Of a stretch of DNA of 64,000 nucleotides, positions 8,204 to 16,078 are shown one piece after another (within the stretch, counting starts at the first letter, position 1; the number at the start of each line of letters is the position of its first letter). The position numbers and the translations under genes were made by a program. Below the pieces are notes generated by a model, which was not told the origin of the DNA, did no database searches, and saw only the letters and a program-made list of their open reading frames with translations. Source of the stretch: an uncultured Eubacteriales bacterium (lineage in GTDB: Bacteria > Bacillota > Clostridia > Oscillospirales > Oscillospiraceae); assembly GCA_900545495.1 (NCBI GenBank), contig UQZJ01000005.1, positions 62,001 through 126,000 of the forward strand, given 5' to 3'.

Positions 8204-9241
8204 TTACAGCTTGTCGATTTCCTCAAACAGCGCGTCCACCAGCTGCTCCTGCGGCACCTTCCGCAGGATCTTTCCCTTGGCGAACAGCAGCCCCTCTCCT
8301 TTTCCACCGGCGATGCCCACATCCGCGCCGGACGCCTCGCCCGGCCCGTTGACCACGCACCCCATCACCGCCACGGTGATGGGCTTATCGCAGCCATGCA
8401 GCCGCCGCTCCACCTCCCTCGCAATGGGGATCATATCGTACTTCGTCCGACCGCAGGTGGGACAGGAGATCAGATCCGGCCCGCTGCGGCGGACGCCCGC
8501 CGCCTGCAAAATGCGCTTGGCGGCGATGACCTCCTCCACCGGGTCCGCCGTCAGGCTCACCCGCAGCGTGTCGCCCACGCCCATGCACAAAAGGCCGCCG
8601 ATGCCGATGGCGGATTTCAGCACACCCATCTCCGGCGTACCCGCCTCCGTCACGCCCAGATGCAGCGGATAGTCCGTCTGCGCCCGGAGCATCTGATAGG
8701 CCGCCATATTCACCGGCACGCGGGAGCATTTCACGGAGATGCAGATATCGTCGAAGCCGCAGTCGTTCAGCAGCCGGACGTGACCCATGGCGCTGTCCAC
8801 CAGCGCCTGCGCCGTGACGCCGCCGTACCTGGCCAGCAGGTCTTTTTCCAGCGACCCGCCGTTGACGCCGATGCGGATGGGGATGCCCCGCTCCCGGCAG
8901 GCGTCCGCCACGGCCCGCACCCGCTCCTTGCTGCCGATGTTGCCGGGGTTGATGCGGATCTTGTCGATGCCGCCCTCGGCGCACAGCAGCGCCAGCTTGT
9001 AGTCGAAATGGATATCCGCCACCAGCGGGATGTGGATGCGGCTCTTGATGGCCGGAATGGCCCGCGCCGCCTCCTCCGTGGGTACGGCCACGCGGATGAT
9101 TTCGCACCCCGCCTGCTCCAGCCGGAGGATCTGCTGCACCGTGGCCTCCACGTTCTCCGTGGCGGTATTGCACATGGACTGGATGCTCACCGGTGCGCCG
9201 CCGCCGACGGCCACGCCGCCTACCATGATCTGCTTGCTCAT
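8204..9241 (-). CDS. ispG: 4-hydroxy-3-methylbut-2-en-1-yl diphosphate synthase IspG (GcpE)
   Basis: A 345-residue [4Fe-4S] enzyme of the MEP isoprenoid pathway that reduces MEcPP to HMBPP. The N-terminal TIM-barrel half contains VSIQSMCNTATENVEAT, LVADIHFDYKLAL and KIRINPGNIGSKER. The C-terminal half carries the cluster ligands SCPTCGR near residue 260 and MGCVVNGPGE near 300. The length is that of the compact bacterial form, without the plant insertion. The ATG is preceded by TGAGGGGGATACG. It is co-transcribed with dxr, another MEP enzyme, with rseP between them. The cytosolic electron donor is not encoded here. Confidence 0.97.
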   Translation of the reverse strand: MSKQIMVGGVAVGGGAPVSIQSMCNTATENVEATVQQILRLEQAGCEIIRVAVPTEEAARAIPAIKSRIHIPLVADIHFDYKLALLCAEGGIDKIRINPGNIGSKERVRAVADACRERGIPIRIGVNGGSLEKDLLARYGGVTAQALVDSAMGHVRLLNDCGFDDICISVKCSRVPVNMAAYQMLRAQTDYPLHLGVTEAGTPEMGVLKSAIGIGGLLCMGVGDTLRVSLTADPVEEVIAAKRILQAAGVRRSGPDLISCPTCGRTKYDMIPIAREVERRLHGCDKPITVAVMGCVVNGPGEASGADVGIAGGKGEGLLFAKGKILRKVPQEQLVDALFEEIDKL

Positions 9242-9251
9242 CGTATCCCCC

Positions 9252-10313
9252 TCAGTGTATCAGCTTCCACACGTCGCTGAACGTGATGACCGCCATCAGC
9301 GCCAACAGCAGCACCAGTCCCGCAAAGTGGATGTAATTCTCGTATTTCGCCGGGATCTGCTTTTTGAACAGCGCCAGACCGATGGCGTTGATGACCAGAA
9401 AGAATATCTTGCCGCCGTCCAGCGCCGGCAGGGGCAGCAGGTTCATCACCGCCAGATTCACGGCGATGAGCGCCGCCAGATAGGCGATGTTCTCCACCGC
9501 CGCACGGGTGCTGCCGGACTGCTCGCCCACCTCGGTCATGGTGGACACGATGCCCACCGGGCCGCTGAGATCCCGCAGTCCCGCCTCGCCGGTGACCAGC
9601 ATCTTTAGGCTCAGCCGCACCAGACGCACGAAGTCCACCGCGTTGTTCCATGTATAGGACAGCTTCCGCCCCAGCGTGGCCTCCGCCGTCCCGAAGTACA
9701 GGCCGTAGCCCGTGTAGGGCTTGCCGTTCCGGTCAGTGTACGTCCGCTGCTCCATGGGTAGCTGGCGGAGGGTGACCTTCTCGCCGGAGCGCTCCACCAC
9801 CAGATCAAAAACGCCGGTCTTGTTCAGACCCAGCAGCAGCCCGATATCGCTGTATACATACACCCGCTCCCCGTCGATACGCAGGATGCGGTCGCCGGTC
9901 TGTAAGCCCTCGACGCTCTCCAACGGGCAGCCGTCGGCAAAGCCGACGACCACCGGCTCATAGAATGCCTGCGCTCCGGCGTACAGCGCCAGAATGATGA
10001 GCAGACCCGCCAGAAAATTCATGGCGGCGCCTGCCGCAAAGATGAGGAGCTTCGCCCAGAAGACCTGATTGTTCAGAGCCGCCGGGTCGTCGGAGTCCTC
10101 CTCCTCGCCCTCCATGGCGCAGAAGCCGCCCACCGGAAACAGCCGCAGGGAGTACTGCGTCTCCCCCCTCTGCTTTTTCCACAGGGTAGGCCCCATGCCG
10201 ATGGAAAACTCATTGACCCGCACGCCGCAGGCCTTGGCCGCCATGAAATGACCCAGCTCGTGGACGGCGATGAGCACGCCGAACACCAGTATGGCCGCTA
10301 AGATATATACCAT
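9252..10313 (-). CDS. rseP: RIP metalloprotease RseP (site-2 protease family)
   Basis: A 353-residue intramembrane zinc protease. The first transmembrane helix contains HELGH at residues 18-22. A PDZ domain follows around residues 115-190 (VEGLQTGDRILRIDGERVYV). The last part has NLLPLPALDGGKIFF, the conserved LDG motif that completes the active site. I chose ATG 10313 (MVYILAAILVFG): it has AAAGGAG with 8-nt spacing and lies 13 nt after the dxr stop. An in-frame extension to 10394 would overlap dxr and begins with hydrophilic, non-family sequence. Likely roles are cleavage of anti-sigma factors or signal peptide remnants; the substrate is not evident. Confidence 0.96.
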   Translation of the reverse strand: MVYILAAILVFGVLIAVHELGHFMAAKACGVRVNEFSIGMGPTLWKKQRGETQYSLRLFPVGGFCAMEGEEEDSDDPAALNNQVFWAKLLIFAAGAAMNFLAGLLIILALYAGAQAFYEPVVVGFADGCPLESVEGLQTGDRILRIDGERVYVYSDIGLLLGLNKTGVFDLVVERSGEKVTLRQLPMEQRTYTDRNGKPYTGYGLYFGTAEATLGRKLSYTWNNAVDFVRLVRLSLKMLVTGEAGLRDLSGPVGIVSTMTEVGEQSGSTRAAVENIAYLAALIAVNLAVMNLLPLPALDGGKIFFLVINAIGLALFKKQIPAKYENYIHFAGLVLLLALMAVITFSDVWKLIH

Positions 10314-10326
10314 TGCCGCAACTCCT

Positions 10327-11481
10327 TTATTGTGCGCCCGCACATCCCAGAACGGCCTGACGTGCCATTCTGTCTGCCTCCAGTATATCCGCAAGGCTCG
10401 GCCGATATATCACCGGCACCTTGGAAAGTGCCTGCTCCACCAGCCGCGGGATATCGTTGAACCCGATCTCCCCCTGCAAAAACCGCTGCACCGCCGCCTC
10501 GTTGGCGCCGTTCATGATGGCGCAGGCCGTGCCGCCCGCCGCCGCGCACTGCCGGGCGATACGTAGGCAGGGAAAGGCCCCCATATCCGGCGCGCTGAAC
10601 GTCAGAGCGCCGCAGGTCAGCAGATCCAGCGTCCGATCCGGCGTCTCCGCCCGGTAGGGGTAGGTCAGGGCGTACCGGATGGGCAGCTTCATATCCGGCA
10701 TCCCCAGCTGCGCCAGCATAGCCCCGTCCCGGAACTCCACCAGCGAATGGACGATGCTCTGCCGGTGGATCACCGCCTCCACCTGCTCCACCGGCAGGTC
10801 ATACAGCCGCATGGCCTCGATGATCTCCAGTCCCTTGTTCATCAGGGTAGCCGAGTCGATGGTGATCTTGGCACCCATGGTCCAGTTGGGGTGCTTCAGG
10901 GCATCCGCCGCCGTCATATGCTCCAGCTCCTCGAAGGAGCGGCCGAAGAACGGCCCTCCCGAGCAGGTCAGCAGCAGCCGCCGGATCTCGCGGCGGTCGC
11001 GGCAGCCTTGCAGGCACTGAAAAATAGCGCTGTGCTCCGAGTCCACGGGTACGATCTCCGCTCCCGCCTCCTGCGCCGCCGCCATCACCAGCTCACCGGC
11101 GCACACCAGCGTCTCCTTATTGGCCAGCGCGATGCGCTTCTTCTCCCGGATGGCCGCCAGCGTGGGCGCCAGTCCTACGCTGCCCATCACCGCGGTCACC
11201 ACGGTGTCCGCCTCCGGCAGCGTGGCGGCGGCGATCAGACCCTCCGGCCCCTCCATCACCTCGATGCCCGTGCCTTGCAGCCGGCCGCGCAGCTCCTTGG
11301 CGGCGGCAGGGTCATACAGCACGGCAAGGCGCGGCTTGCACTGCCGCGCCTGCTGCTCCAGCAGGTCCACCTGCCGGTTGGCGGTCAGCGCCGCCACGGA
11401 AAGTCCCAGCTCCTGCGCCACAGCCAGCGTCTGCCGGCCGATGGAGCCTGTGGCGCCCAGCAGGGATATGGTCTTTGTCAT
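10327..11481 (-). CDS. dxr: 1-deoxy-D-xylulose 5-phosphate reductoisomerase
   Basis: A 384-residue enzyme that converts DXP to MEP with NADPH, the committed step of the MEP pathway. Visible motifs are the Rossmann start GATGSIG at residues 9-15, LANKETLVCAGELVM near 115, the metal site VDSEHSAIFQCL near 140, and HPNWTMGAKITIDSATLMNK near 195. ATG 11481 is preferred over the in-frame TTG at 11496 because TTGAGGAATACATCT then serves as ribosome binding site, and the gene starts just after the cdsA stop. It belongs to the pyrH-polC operon and supplies precursors for the undecaprenyl carrier made by UppS upstream. Confidence 0.97.
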   Translation of the reverse strand: MTKTISLLGATGSIGRQTLAVAQELGLSVAALTANRQVDLLEQQARQCKPRLAVLYDPAAAKELRGRLQGTGIEVMEGPEGLIAAATLPEADTVVTAVMGSVGLAPTLAAIREKKRIALANKETLVCAGELVMAAAQEAGAEIVPVDSEHSAIFQCLQGCRDRREIRRLLLTCSGGPFFGRSFEELEHMTAADALKHPNWTMGAKITIDSATLMNKGLEIIEAMRLYDLPVEQVEAVIHRQSIVHSLVEFRDGAMLAQLGMPDMKLPIRYALTYPYRAETPDRTLDLLTCGALTFSAPDMGAFPCLRIARQCAAAGGTACAIMNGANEAAVQRFLQGEIGFNDIPRLVEQALSKVPVIYRPSLADILEADRMARQAVLGCAGAQ

Positions 11482-11492
11482 AGATGTATTCC

Positions 11493-12335
11493 TCAATACA
11501 GCTTCACCGCGTCCACGATCATCCAGATCACCGGCGCGGCAAAGATCACGCTGTCAAACCGATCCAGCACGCCGCCGTGTCCCGGCAGCAGCCGTCCATA
11601 GTCCTTGATGCCGTACTGCCGCTTGATGCAGGAGAAGCTGAGGTCGCCCAGCTGTCCCAGCACCGAGCCCACAAGGCCCAGCAGCACGCACCAACCGATA
11701 TGGAGCTGTATCTCCGTACACAGGAAGAAGAAAATACGGAACAGGATCATGCCCGCCATGCCGCCTACAAGGCCGCTGACCGCGCCCTCCCGGGTCTTCT
11801 TGGGGCTGACCAGCGGCGCCAGCTTGGTCTTGCCGAACAACATACCGCCGAACAGCGCCATGGTGTCGCTCATGAACGCTGCCACCAGCGGGATCAGCAC
11901 CAGCCCCGCGCCGTGCTCCAGCATCCGCAGCCGCAGCAGGCAGGTAAGCGCCATGGGGATCGCCACGCCCGCCATCAGAATGGCGCACAGGGCCGTGAAG
12001 TCCATCTCCTCTTTCTTGCCGTACTCCAGCACCATGCATATAAATACCACGACCGCCTGCGCCGCCGTCAGCCACGGCATCAGCCCCTGAATGGGTGTGC
12101 CAGCAAACGGCTCGCCGCGGAAGTAGACGTCCGCCACCACGAATACGGACAGCGCCGCCGCCAGTCCCCACCAGCGCCGGGTCTTCTCCGGCGGCAGCAC
12201 CGCCGCCAGCAGCTCGTGGCTGCCGATGATGCACAGCGCCATGATAAGGGCCATCGTCGCCCAATCCGGCGCAAAGCACAGTACGCCCAACAGGGCGGGA
12301 ACGCCCACCACAGCCACCAAAATTCTCTGTTTCAT
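11493..12335 (-). CDS. cdsA: Phosphatidate cytidylyltransferase
   Basis: A 280-residue polytopic membrane enzyme that makes CDP-diacylglycerol from phosphatidic acid and CTP. About eight hydrophobic segments are visible. The C-terminal signature reads LGQLGDLSFSCIKRQYGIKD then DYGRLLPGHGGVLDRFDS, which contains the conserved S-x8-K-R-x4-K-D and GHGGxxDRxDS residues. Upstream, SPKKTREGAVSGLVGG is also typical. It lies between uppS (14 nt) and dxr (11 nt) in the same operon. Together with plsY at 2033 it covers two steps of phospholipid synthesis in this window. Confidence 0.97.
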   Translation of the reverse strand: MKQRILVAVVGVPALLGVLCFAPDWATMALIMALCIIGSHELLAAVLPPEKTRRWWGLAAALSVFVVADVYFRGEPFAGTPIQGLMPWLTAAQAVVVFICMVLEYGKKEEMDFTALCAILMAGVAIPMALTCLLRLRMLEHGAGLVLIPLVAAFMSDTMALFGGMLFGKTKLAPLVSPKKTREGAVSGLVGGMAGMILFRIFFFLCTEIQLHIGWCVLLGLVGSVLGQLGDLSFSCIKRQYGIKDYGRLLPGHGGVLDRFDSVIFAAPVIWMIVDAVKLY

Positions 12336-12349
12336 GCTGTCTCCTTCTG

Positions 12350-13084
12350 TCAGGCCTTCACGCCGCCGAACCGGCGATCCCGCCCTTGATAATCCACGAT
12401 GGCTCTATCCAGCTCCGCCCGGGTGAAGTCCGGCCACAGGGTGTCGCAGAAATAGAATTCGCTGTACGCGCACTGCCACAGCAGGAAGTTGCTGAGCCGC
12501 AGCTCGCCGCTGGGTCGGATGATCAGCTCCGGGTCGGGGATGCCCGCGGAGTACAGGTACTTGCCGAAGTTCTCCTCCGTCCAGTCCTCCCCCGCCTCGG
12601 CGCACCGCTGCGCCGCCCGCAGGATCTCCGCCCGTCCGCCGTAATTCAGGCAGATATTGGCCTGAAAGCCGTCGTAGTGGCTGCCGAGCTCGTCGGTCTG
12701 CGCCGCCAGTGCTTGCAGCTCCGGCGCAATAGCGGACAGATCACCGAAGAATTTCAAACGGATGTGATCCTTCTCCATGGTATCCACCGCCTCCAGCAGA
12801 TACTGCTTCAAAAGCCCCATAATAGCGCCCACCTCGTCGGCCGGACGCTTCCAGTTCTCCGTGGAGAAGGCGTATACCGTCAGATACTCCACCCCCAGCT
12901 CCTTGCAGTAAGTGGCGATATCCCGGAATACCTCCGCCCCCGCCTTATGGCCGGCAGTGCGCGGCAGCGAACGCTGCTTTGCCCAACGACCGTTGCCGTC
13001 CATAATAATAGCGATATGGCGGGGAAGGCGGTTTTTGTCCACCTCCCCCGCCGTCTGGGGCGTGCTTCTGCGGAACAGTGCCAT
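12350..13084 (-). CDS. uppS: Isoprenyl transferase (undecaprenyl diphosphate synthase)
   Basis: A 244-residue cis-prenyltransferase that builds the undecaprenyl carrier for cell wall synthesis. Near residue 25, HIAIIMDGNGRWAKQR contains the catalytic Asp and the pyrophosphate-binding loop. YLTVYAFSTENWKRPADEV and the C-terminal PDPELIIRPSGELRLSNFLL with AYSEFYFCDTLWPDF complete the family signatures. The start ATG overlaps the frr stop by one base (TGATG), so it is probably translated by re-initiation. It draws on isopentenyl diphosphate from the dxr/ispG pathway encoded downstream. Confidence 0.98.
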   Translation of the reverse strand: MALFRRSTPQTAGEVDKNRLPRHIAIIMDGNGRWAKQRSLPRTAGHKAGAEVFRDIATYCKELGVEYLTVYAFSTENWKRPADEVGAIMGLLKQYLLEAVDTMEKDHIRLKFFGDLSAIAPELQALAAQTDELGSHYDGFQANICLNYGGRAEILRAAQRCAEAGEDWTEENFGKYLYSAGIPDPELIIRPSGELRLSNFLLWQCAYSEFYFCDTLWPDFTRAELDRAIVDYQGRDRRFGGVKA

Positions 13085-13641
13085 CAGACGGACATCAGTT
13101 CCTTTTCTTTATTTTCCAGCAGCTTATCCAGCTCCTTGCAGCTGTCGTCGGTCAGCTTCTGCAGGTCCTTCTCCACGATCTTCATCTCGTCCTCGGTGAT
13201 CTCGGAGGCCTTCTGCTGCTTTTTGAAATTCTCCAGCGCGTCGCGGCGGATGTTGCGCACCGCCACCTTGCCTGCCTCGGTGTACTTGTGGATCTGCTTG
13301 ACCAGATCCTTACGGCGCTCCTCCGTCAGCTGCGGGAAGGCCAGACGGATGCACTTACCGTCGTTCTGGGGATTGATGCCCAGATCGGACTCCTGGATGG
13401 CCTTCTCGATGCCCTTCAGCGCAGAGGCATCCCACGGCGTAATGACCAGCGTGCGGGGGTCAGGGGAGCCGATAGAGCCGATCTGCTGGATGGGGGTGGG
13501 GGTACCGTAATAGTCCACGCTGATGCGGTTCAGCACGGAAGCGTTGGCACGACCGGCACGCACGGTGTCGAAGTCGTTGACAACGGATTCGATGCTCTTC
13601 TTCATTTTTTCCTCGTAGATCTTGTACTCGTCCTTTAACAT
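13084..13641 (-). CDS. frr: Ribosome recycling factor
   Basis: A 185-residue protein of standard length that dissociates post-termination ribosomes together with EF-G. The three-helix bundle arms and the small beta domain are recognisable: VRAGRANASVLNRISVDYYG near residue 30, ITPWDASALKGIEKAIQESD near 75, and RLAFPQLTEERRKDLVKQIH near 112. The C-terminal coiled-coil region is rich in Lys and Glu. It starts 5 nt after the pyrH stop, the almost universal pyrH-frr pairing. Confidence 0.98.
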   Translation of the reverse strand: MLKDEYKIYEEKMKKSIESVVNDFDTVRAGRANASVLNRISVDYYGTPTPIQQIGSIGSPDPRTLVITPWDASALKGIEKAIQESDLGINPQNDGKCIRLAFPQLTEERRKDLVKQIHKYTEAGKVAVRNIRRDALENFKKQQKASEITEDEMKIVEKDLQKLTDDSCKELDKLLENKEKELMSV

Positions 13642-13646
13642 AGCGG

Positions 13647-14366
13647 TTAAGCCTCCTTCACGATCGTTCCGATTTTTTCGCCGCGCAGGGCGCGGATGAT
13701 ATTCTTGGGGTCCTTCAGTGCGAACACCAGTACGGGGATGTGGTTGTCCATAGACAGGCTGGTGGCGGTGGAATCCATCACGGCCAGATGGCGCTTGAGC
13801 ACCTCGTCGTAGGTGATGGAGTCGAACTTGACCGCTGCGGCATTCTTGGCCGGATCGCTGTCGTACACGCCGTCGATGTTCTTGGCCAGCAGGATGATGT
13901 CCGCCTCAATCTCTGCCGCACGCAGCACCGCCGCGGTATCGGTGGAGAAGAACGGGCAGCCGATGCCGCAGCCGAAGATGACCACGCGGCCCTTTTCCAA
14001 ATGGCGGATGGCCCGTGCCCGGATATACGGCTCCGCCACGGCGCGGATCTCCAGTGCCGTCTGCACCCGCACGTCCACGCCCTTCTGCTCCAGCACGTCG
14101 GCCATGGCCATGCAGTTCATGGTGGTGGCCAGCATGCCCATGTGGTCGGCACGGGTGCGCTCGATATGCCCCTCGCCGTCCTTCACGCCGCGCCAGAAGT
14201 TGCCGCCGCCGATGACGATACCCACCTGCACGCCCATTTCCACGCATTCCTTGATGACGTCAGCCACCTGGCCCATCACCTGAAAATCCAGACCAACGTG
14301 CTTGTCGCCTGCCAGCGCCTCGCCGCTGATCTTAATGAGTACCCGCTTATACATTGGCTGCTCCAT
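13647..14366 (-). CDS. pyrH: Uridylate kinase
   Basis: A 239-residue amino acid kinase-fold enzyme that phosphorylates UMP to UDP. RVLIKISGEALAGD at the N-terminus, GIVIGGGNFWRGV near 55, RADHMGMLATTMNCMAMAD near 75 and the C-terminal MDNHIPVLVFALKDPKNI are family signatures. ATG 14366 has AGGAGG with 7-nt spacing; a second ATG four codons later (MYKRV) is less well placed. It is the first gene of the eight-gene block through polC. A possible weak promoter with a TAGAAT -10 box lies at 14402-14397 on the minus strand. Confidence 0.98.
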   Translation of the reverse strand: MEQPMYKRVLIKISGEALAGDKHVGLDFQVMGQVADVIKECVEMGVQVGIVIGGGNFWRGVKDGEGHIERTRADHMGMLATTMNCMAMADVLEQKGVDVRVQTALEIRAVAEPYIRARAIRHLEKGRVVIFGCGIGCPFFSTDTAAVLRAAEIEADIILLAKNIDGVYDSDPAKNAAAVKFDSITYDEVLKRHLAVMDSTATSLSMDNHIPVLVFALKDPKNIIRALRGEKIGTIVKEA

Positions 14367-14443
14367 CGCTTTGCCTCCTGATTTTTTCTCCCTGCTATTC
14401 TACCTTATTTCTCCCGCTTTGCATAGGGGTAAAAAGAAAAAAT

Positions 14444-14471
14444 TTGTTTTTTCCCCGCCTTGGTGTATAAT
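14444..14471 (+). promoter_or_regulatory. Sigma-A promoter of the MBL-fold gene
   Basis: TTGTTT (14444-14449) and TATAAT (14466-14471) are separated by 16 nt. The -10 box lies about 33 nt upstream of the ATG at 14504. Confidence 0.7.
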
Positions 14472-14503
14472 GAGGGAAACTCAGTTTTCCGGAGGGGATC
14501 GCC

Positions 14504-15427
14504 ATGGAACTCAAGCACATCGTCGGCCGCACATGGGTGGCGGAGGGCTCCACCGCCCTGCTGCCCGTCTACTTTCTCACCGACCGGGACATTGTCCTCA
14601 TCGATACCGGCTACGCCAAGCTGGATCGCACCGGACTGGCCCATCTCATCGACGACAACGGGCTGTGTCTGCGGGGCGTTATCTGCTCCCACGCCCACTT
14701 TGACCACACCGGCAACGTCCGCTACCTCCAGCAGCGCTGCGGCTGCCCCGCCGCCATCCAGCTCATCGAGGCGGGCATCTCCGTCAACACCGACAGCTAC
14801 CGCGCCAACTATGTGGCGCTGACCTACGGCAAGAGCCGCCAGCTCTTTTTGGAGGAATGCTTCACCGCCGACATCATCATCGGCCCGGAGGACGACCATC
14901 TGGACATGGCGGGCGCCCGGTTCGGCATCATGCAGCTGCCCGGCCACTCCGCCGGTCACATCGGCATCGTCACGCCGGACGGCGTGGCCTACGTGGGCGA
15001 CTGTCTCATCGACCGTGATCAGATCGCCGCCGCCAAGCTGCCCACCAGTATGTTCATCGCCAAGGATCTGGAGAGTAAGGAATACCTGCGCACCGTGGAC
15101 GCCCCGGCGTATATCGTGGCCCACAAGCAGGTGCTGACGGACCGCGCCGCCTTCAACGCCCTCATCGACGAGAATATCGCCTTCATCCACGCCAAGGAGC
15201 GGGAGCTGCTGGACGACCTCACCGACGGCATGACCTTTTCCGACTGGATCGCCGCCTTCTGCAAGCGGGAGAATGTCCGCACCCACAATGAGCTGAAATT
15301 CAGCATCGTGGAGCGGAATTTCTCTAACTTCGCCGCATGGCTCACCGATACGGGACGCATCACCGTCCAGCGGGAGTTCTGCGCCAAAAAATACTATCAC
15401 GCCTGCGATACAGGTATCCACGCCTGA
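14504..15427 (+). CDS. MBL-fold metallohydrolase
   Basis: A 307-residue protein with the metallo-beta-lactamase fold. The metal-binding motif SHAHFDHTGN occurs near residue 63. The second-shell motif LPGHSAGHIGIV is near 147, DCLI (the bridging Asp) near 167, and a late His (IVAHKQ) near 206. The C-terminal ~90 residues are helical and not part of the core. The substrate cannot be inferred: relatives include glyoxalase II-like hydrolases and many uncharacterised enzymes. It is monocistronic, with its own promoter and terminator, between two minus-strand operons. The ATG has GGAGGGGATCGCC as ribosome binding site. Confidence 0.9.
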   Translation: MELKHIVGRTWVAEGSTALLPVYFLTDRDIVLIDTGYAKLDRTGLAHLIDDNGLCLRGVICSHAHFDHTGNVRYLQQRCGCPAAIQLIEAGISVNTDSYRANYVALTYGKSRQLFLEECFTADIIIGPEDDHLDMAGARFGIMQLPGHSAGHIGIVTPDGVAYVGDCLIDRDQIAAAKLPTSMFIAKDLESKEYLRTVDAPAYIVAHKQVLTDRAAFNALIDENIAFIHAKERELLDDLTDGMTFSDWIAAFCKRENVRTHNELKFSIVERNFSNFAAWLTDTGRITVQREFCAKKYYHACDTGIHA

Positions 15428-15437
15428 CCTCCCACGC

Positions 15438-15475
15438 AAAAACCGCCGGTCTGCCAAAAGCAGACCGGCGGTTTT
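15438..15475. terminator. Bidirectional terminator (MBL gene / engB)
   Basis: A long stem of AAAACCGCCGGTCTGC and its complement around a CAAAA loop ends in a T-run on plus and an AAAAA flank that reads T5 on minus. It ends the MBL transcript and the lon-engB transcript. Confidence 0.92.
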
Positions 15476-15484
15476 CCTGTTCTG

Positions 15485-16078
15485 TTATCTGCCGCAGCCG
15501 TCGCTGATGGCCGCCAGCAGTTCGGTTTTACCCGTCCCCTTCTCCGCGGAAAACGGGATGAGCAGCGTCTCCTCGCTCAACTCCAGCGTCTCGCGGATGC
15601 GGGCCATGTTCGGCTCGATCTCGCTCTTTTTCAGCTTGTCCAGCTTGTTGGCCACCACGATCACCGGACAGCCGGTACCCTTGAACCAGTCGCACATGGT
15701 CACGTCGTCGGCGGTGGGCTTGTGCCGCGCATCCACGATGAGCACGCCCAGCGTAATGAGCTCCGGCTCGGCGAAGTAGCTCTCCATCAGCCGTCCCCAC
15801 CGGTCGCGCTCCTCCTTGGACACCTTGGCGTAGCCGTAGCCCGGCAGGTCGGTGAAGTAGAGCTTCCCGTCGATGTCGAAATAGTTGATCTGATTGGTCT
15901 TGCCGGGAGTGGCGCCCACCCGGGCAAAGTTCTTCCGCCCCAGCAGACGGTTGATGACGGAGGACTTGCCCACATTGCTGCGTCCGGCAAACGTGACCTG
16001 CGGTTTTCCGTCGCGGATAAAGGTGCTTGCCTTTACAGCCGACAGTACAAATTCCGCCTTGTTAAAGTTGATCGCCAC
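15485..16078 (-). CDS. ysxC: Ribosome biogenesis GTP-binding protein YsxC/EngB
   Basis: A 197-residue TRAFAC GTPase needed for late 50S assembly. G1 is AGRSNVGKSSVINRLLGRK near residue 31, the switch region is ARVGATPGKTNQINYF, G3 is TDLPGYGYAKV near 77, and G4 is VVANKLDKLKKSE near 140. The start codon is GTG at 16078, with AGGAGG upstream inside the lon coding region. The two genes overlap by 17 nt, so translation is likely coupled. The lon-engB order is common in Firmicutes. Confidence 0.97.
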   Translation of the reverse strand: MAINFNKAEFVLSAVKASTFIRDGKPQVTFAGRSNVGKSSVINRLLGRKNFARVGATPGKTNQINYFDIDGKLYFTDLPGYGYAKVSKEERDRWGRLMESYFAEPELITLGVLIVDARHKPTADDVTMCDWFKGTGCPVIVVANKLDKLKKSEIEPNMARIRETLELSEETLLIPFSAEKGTGKTELLAAISDGCGR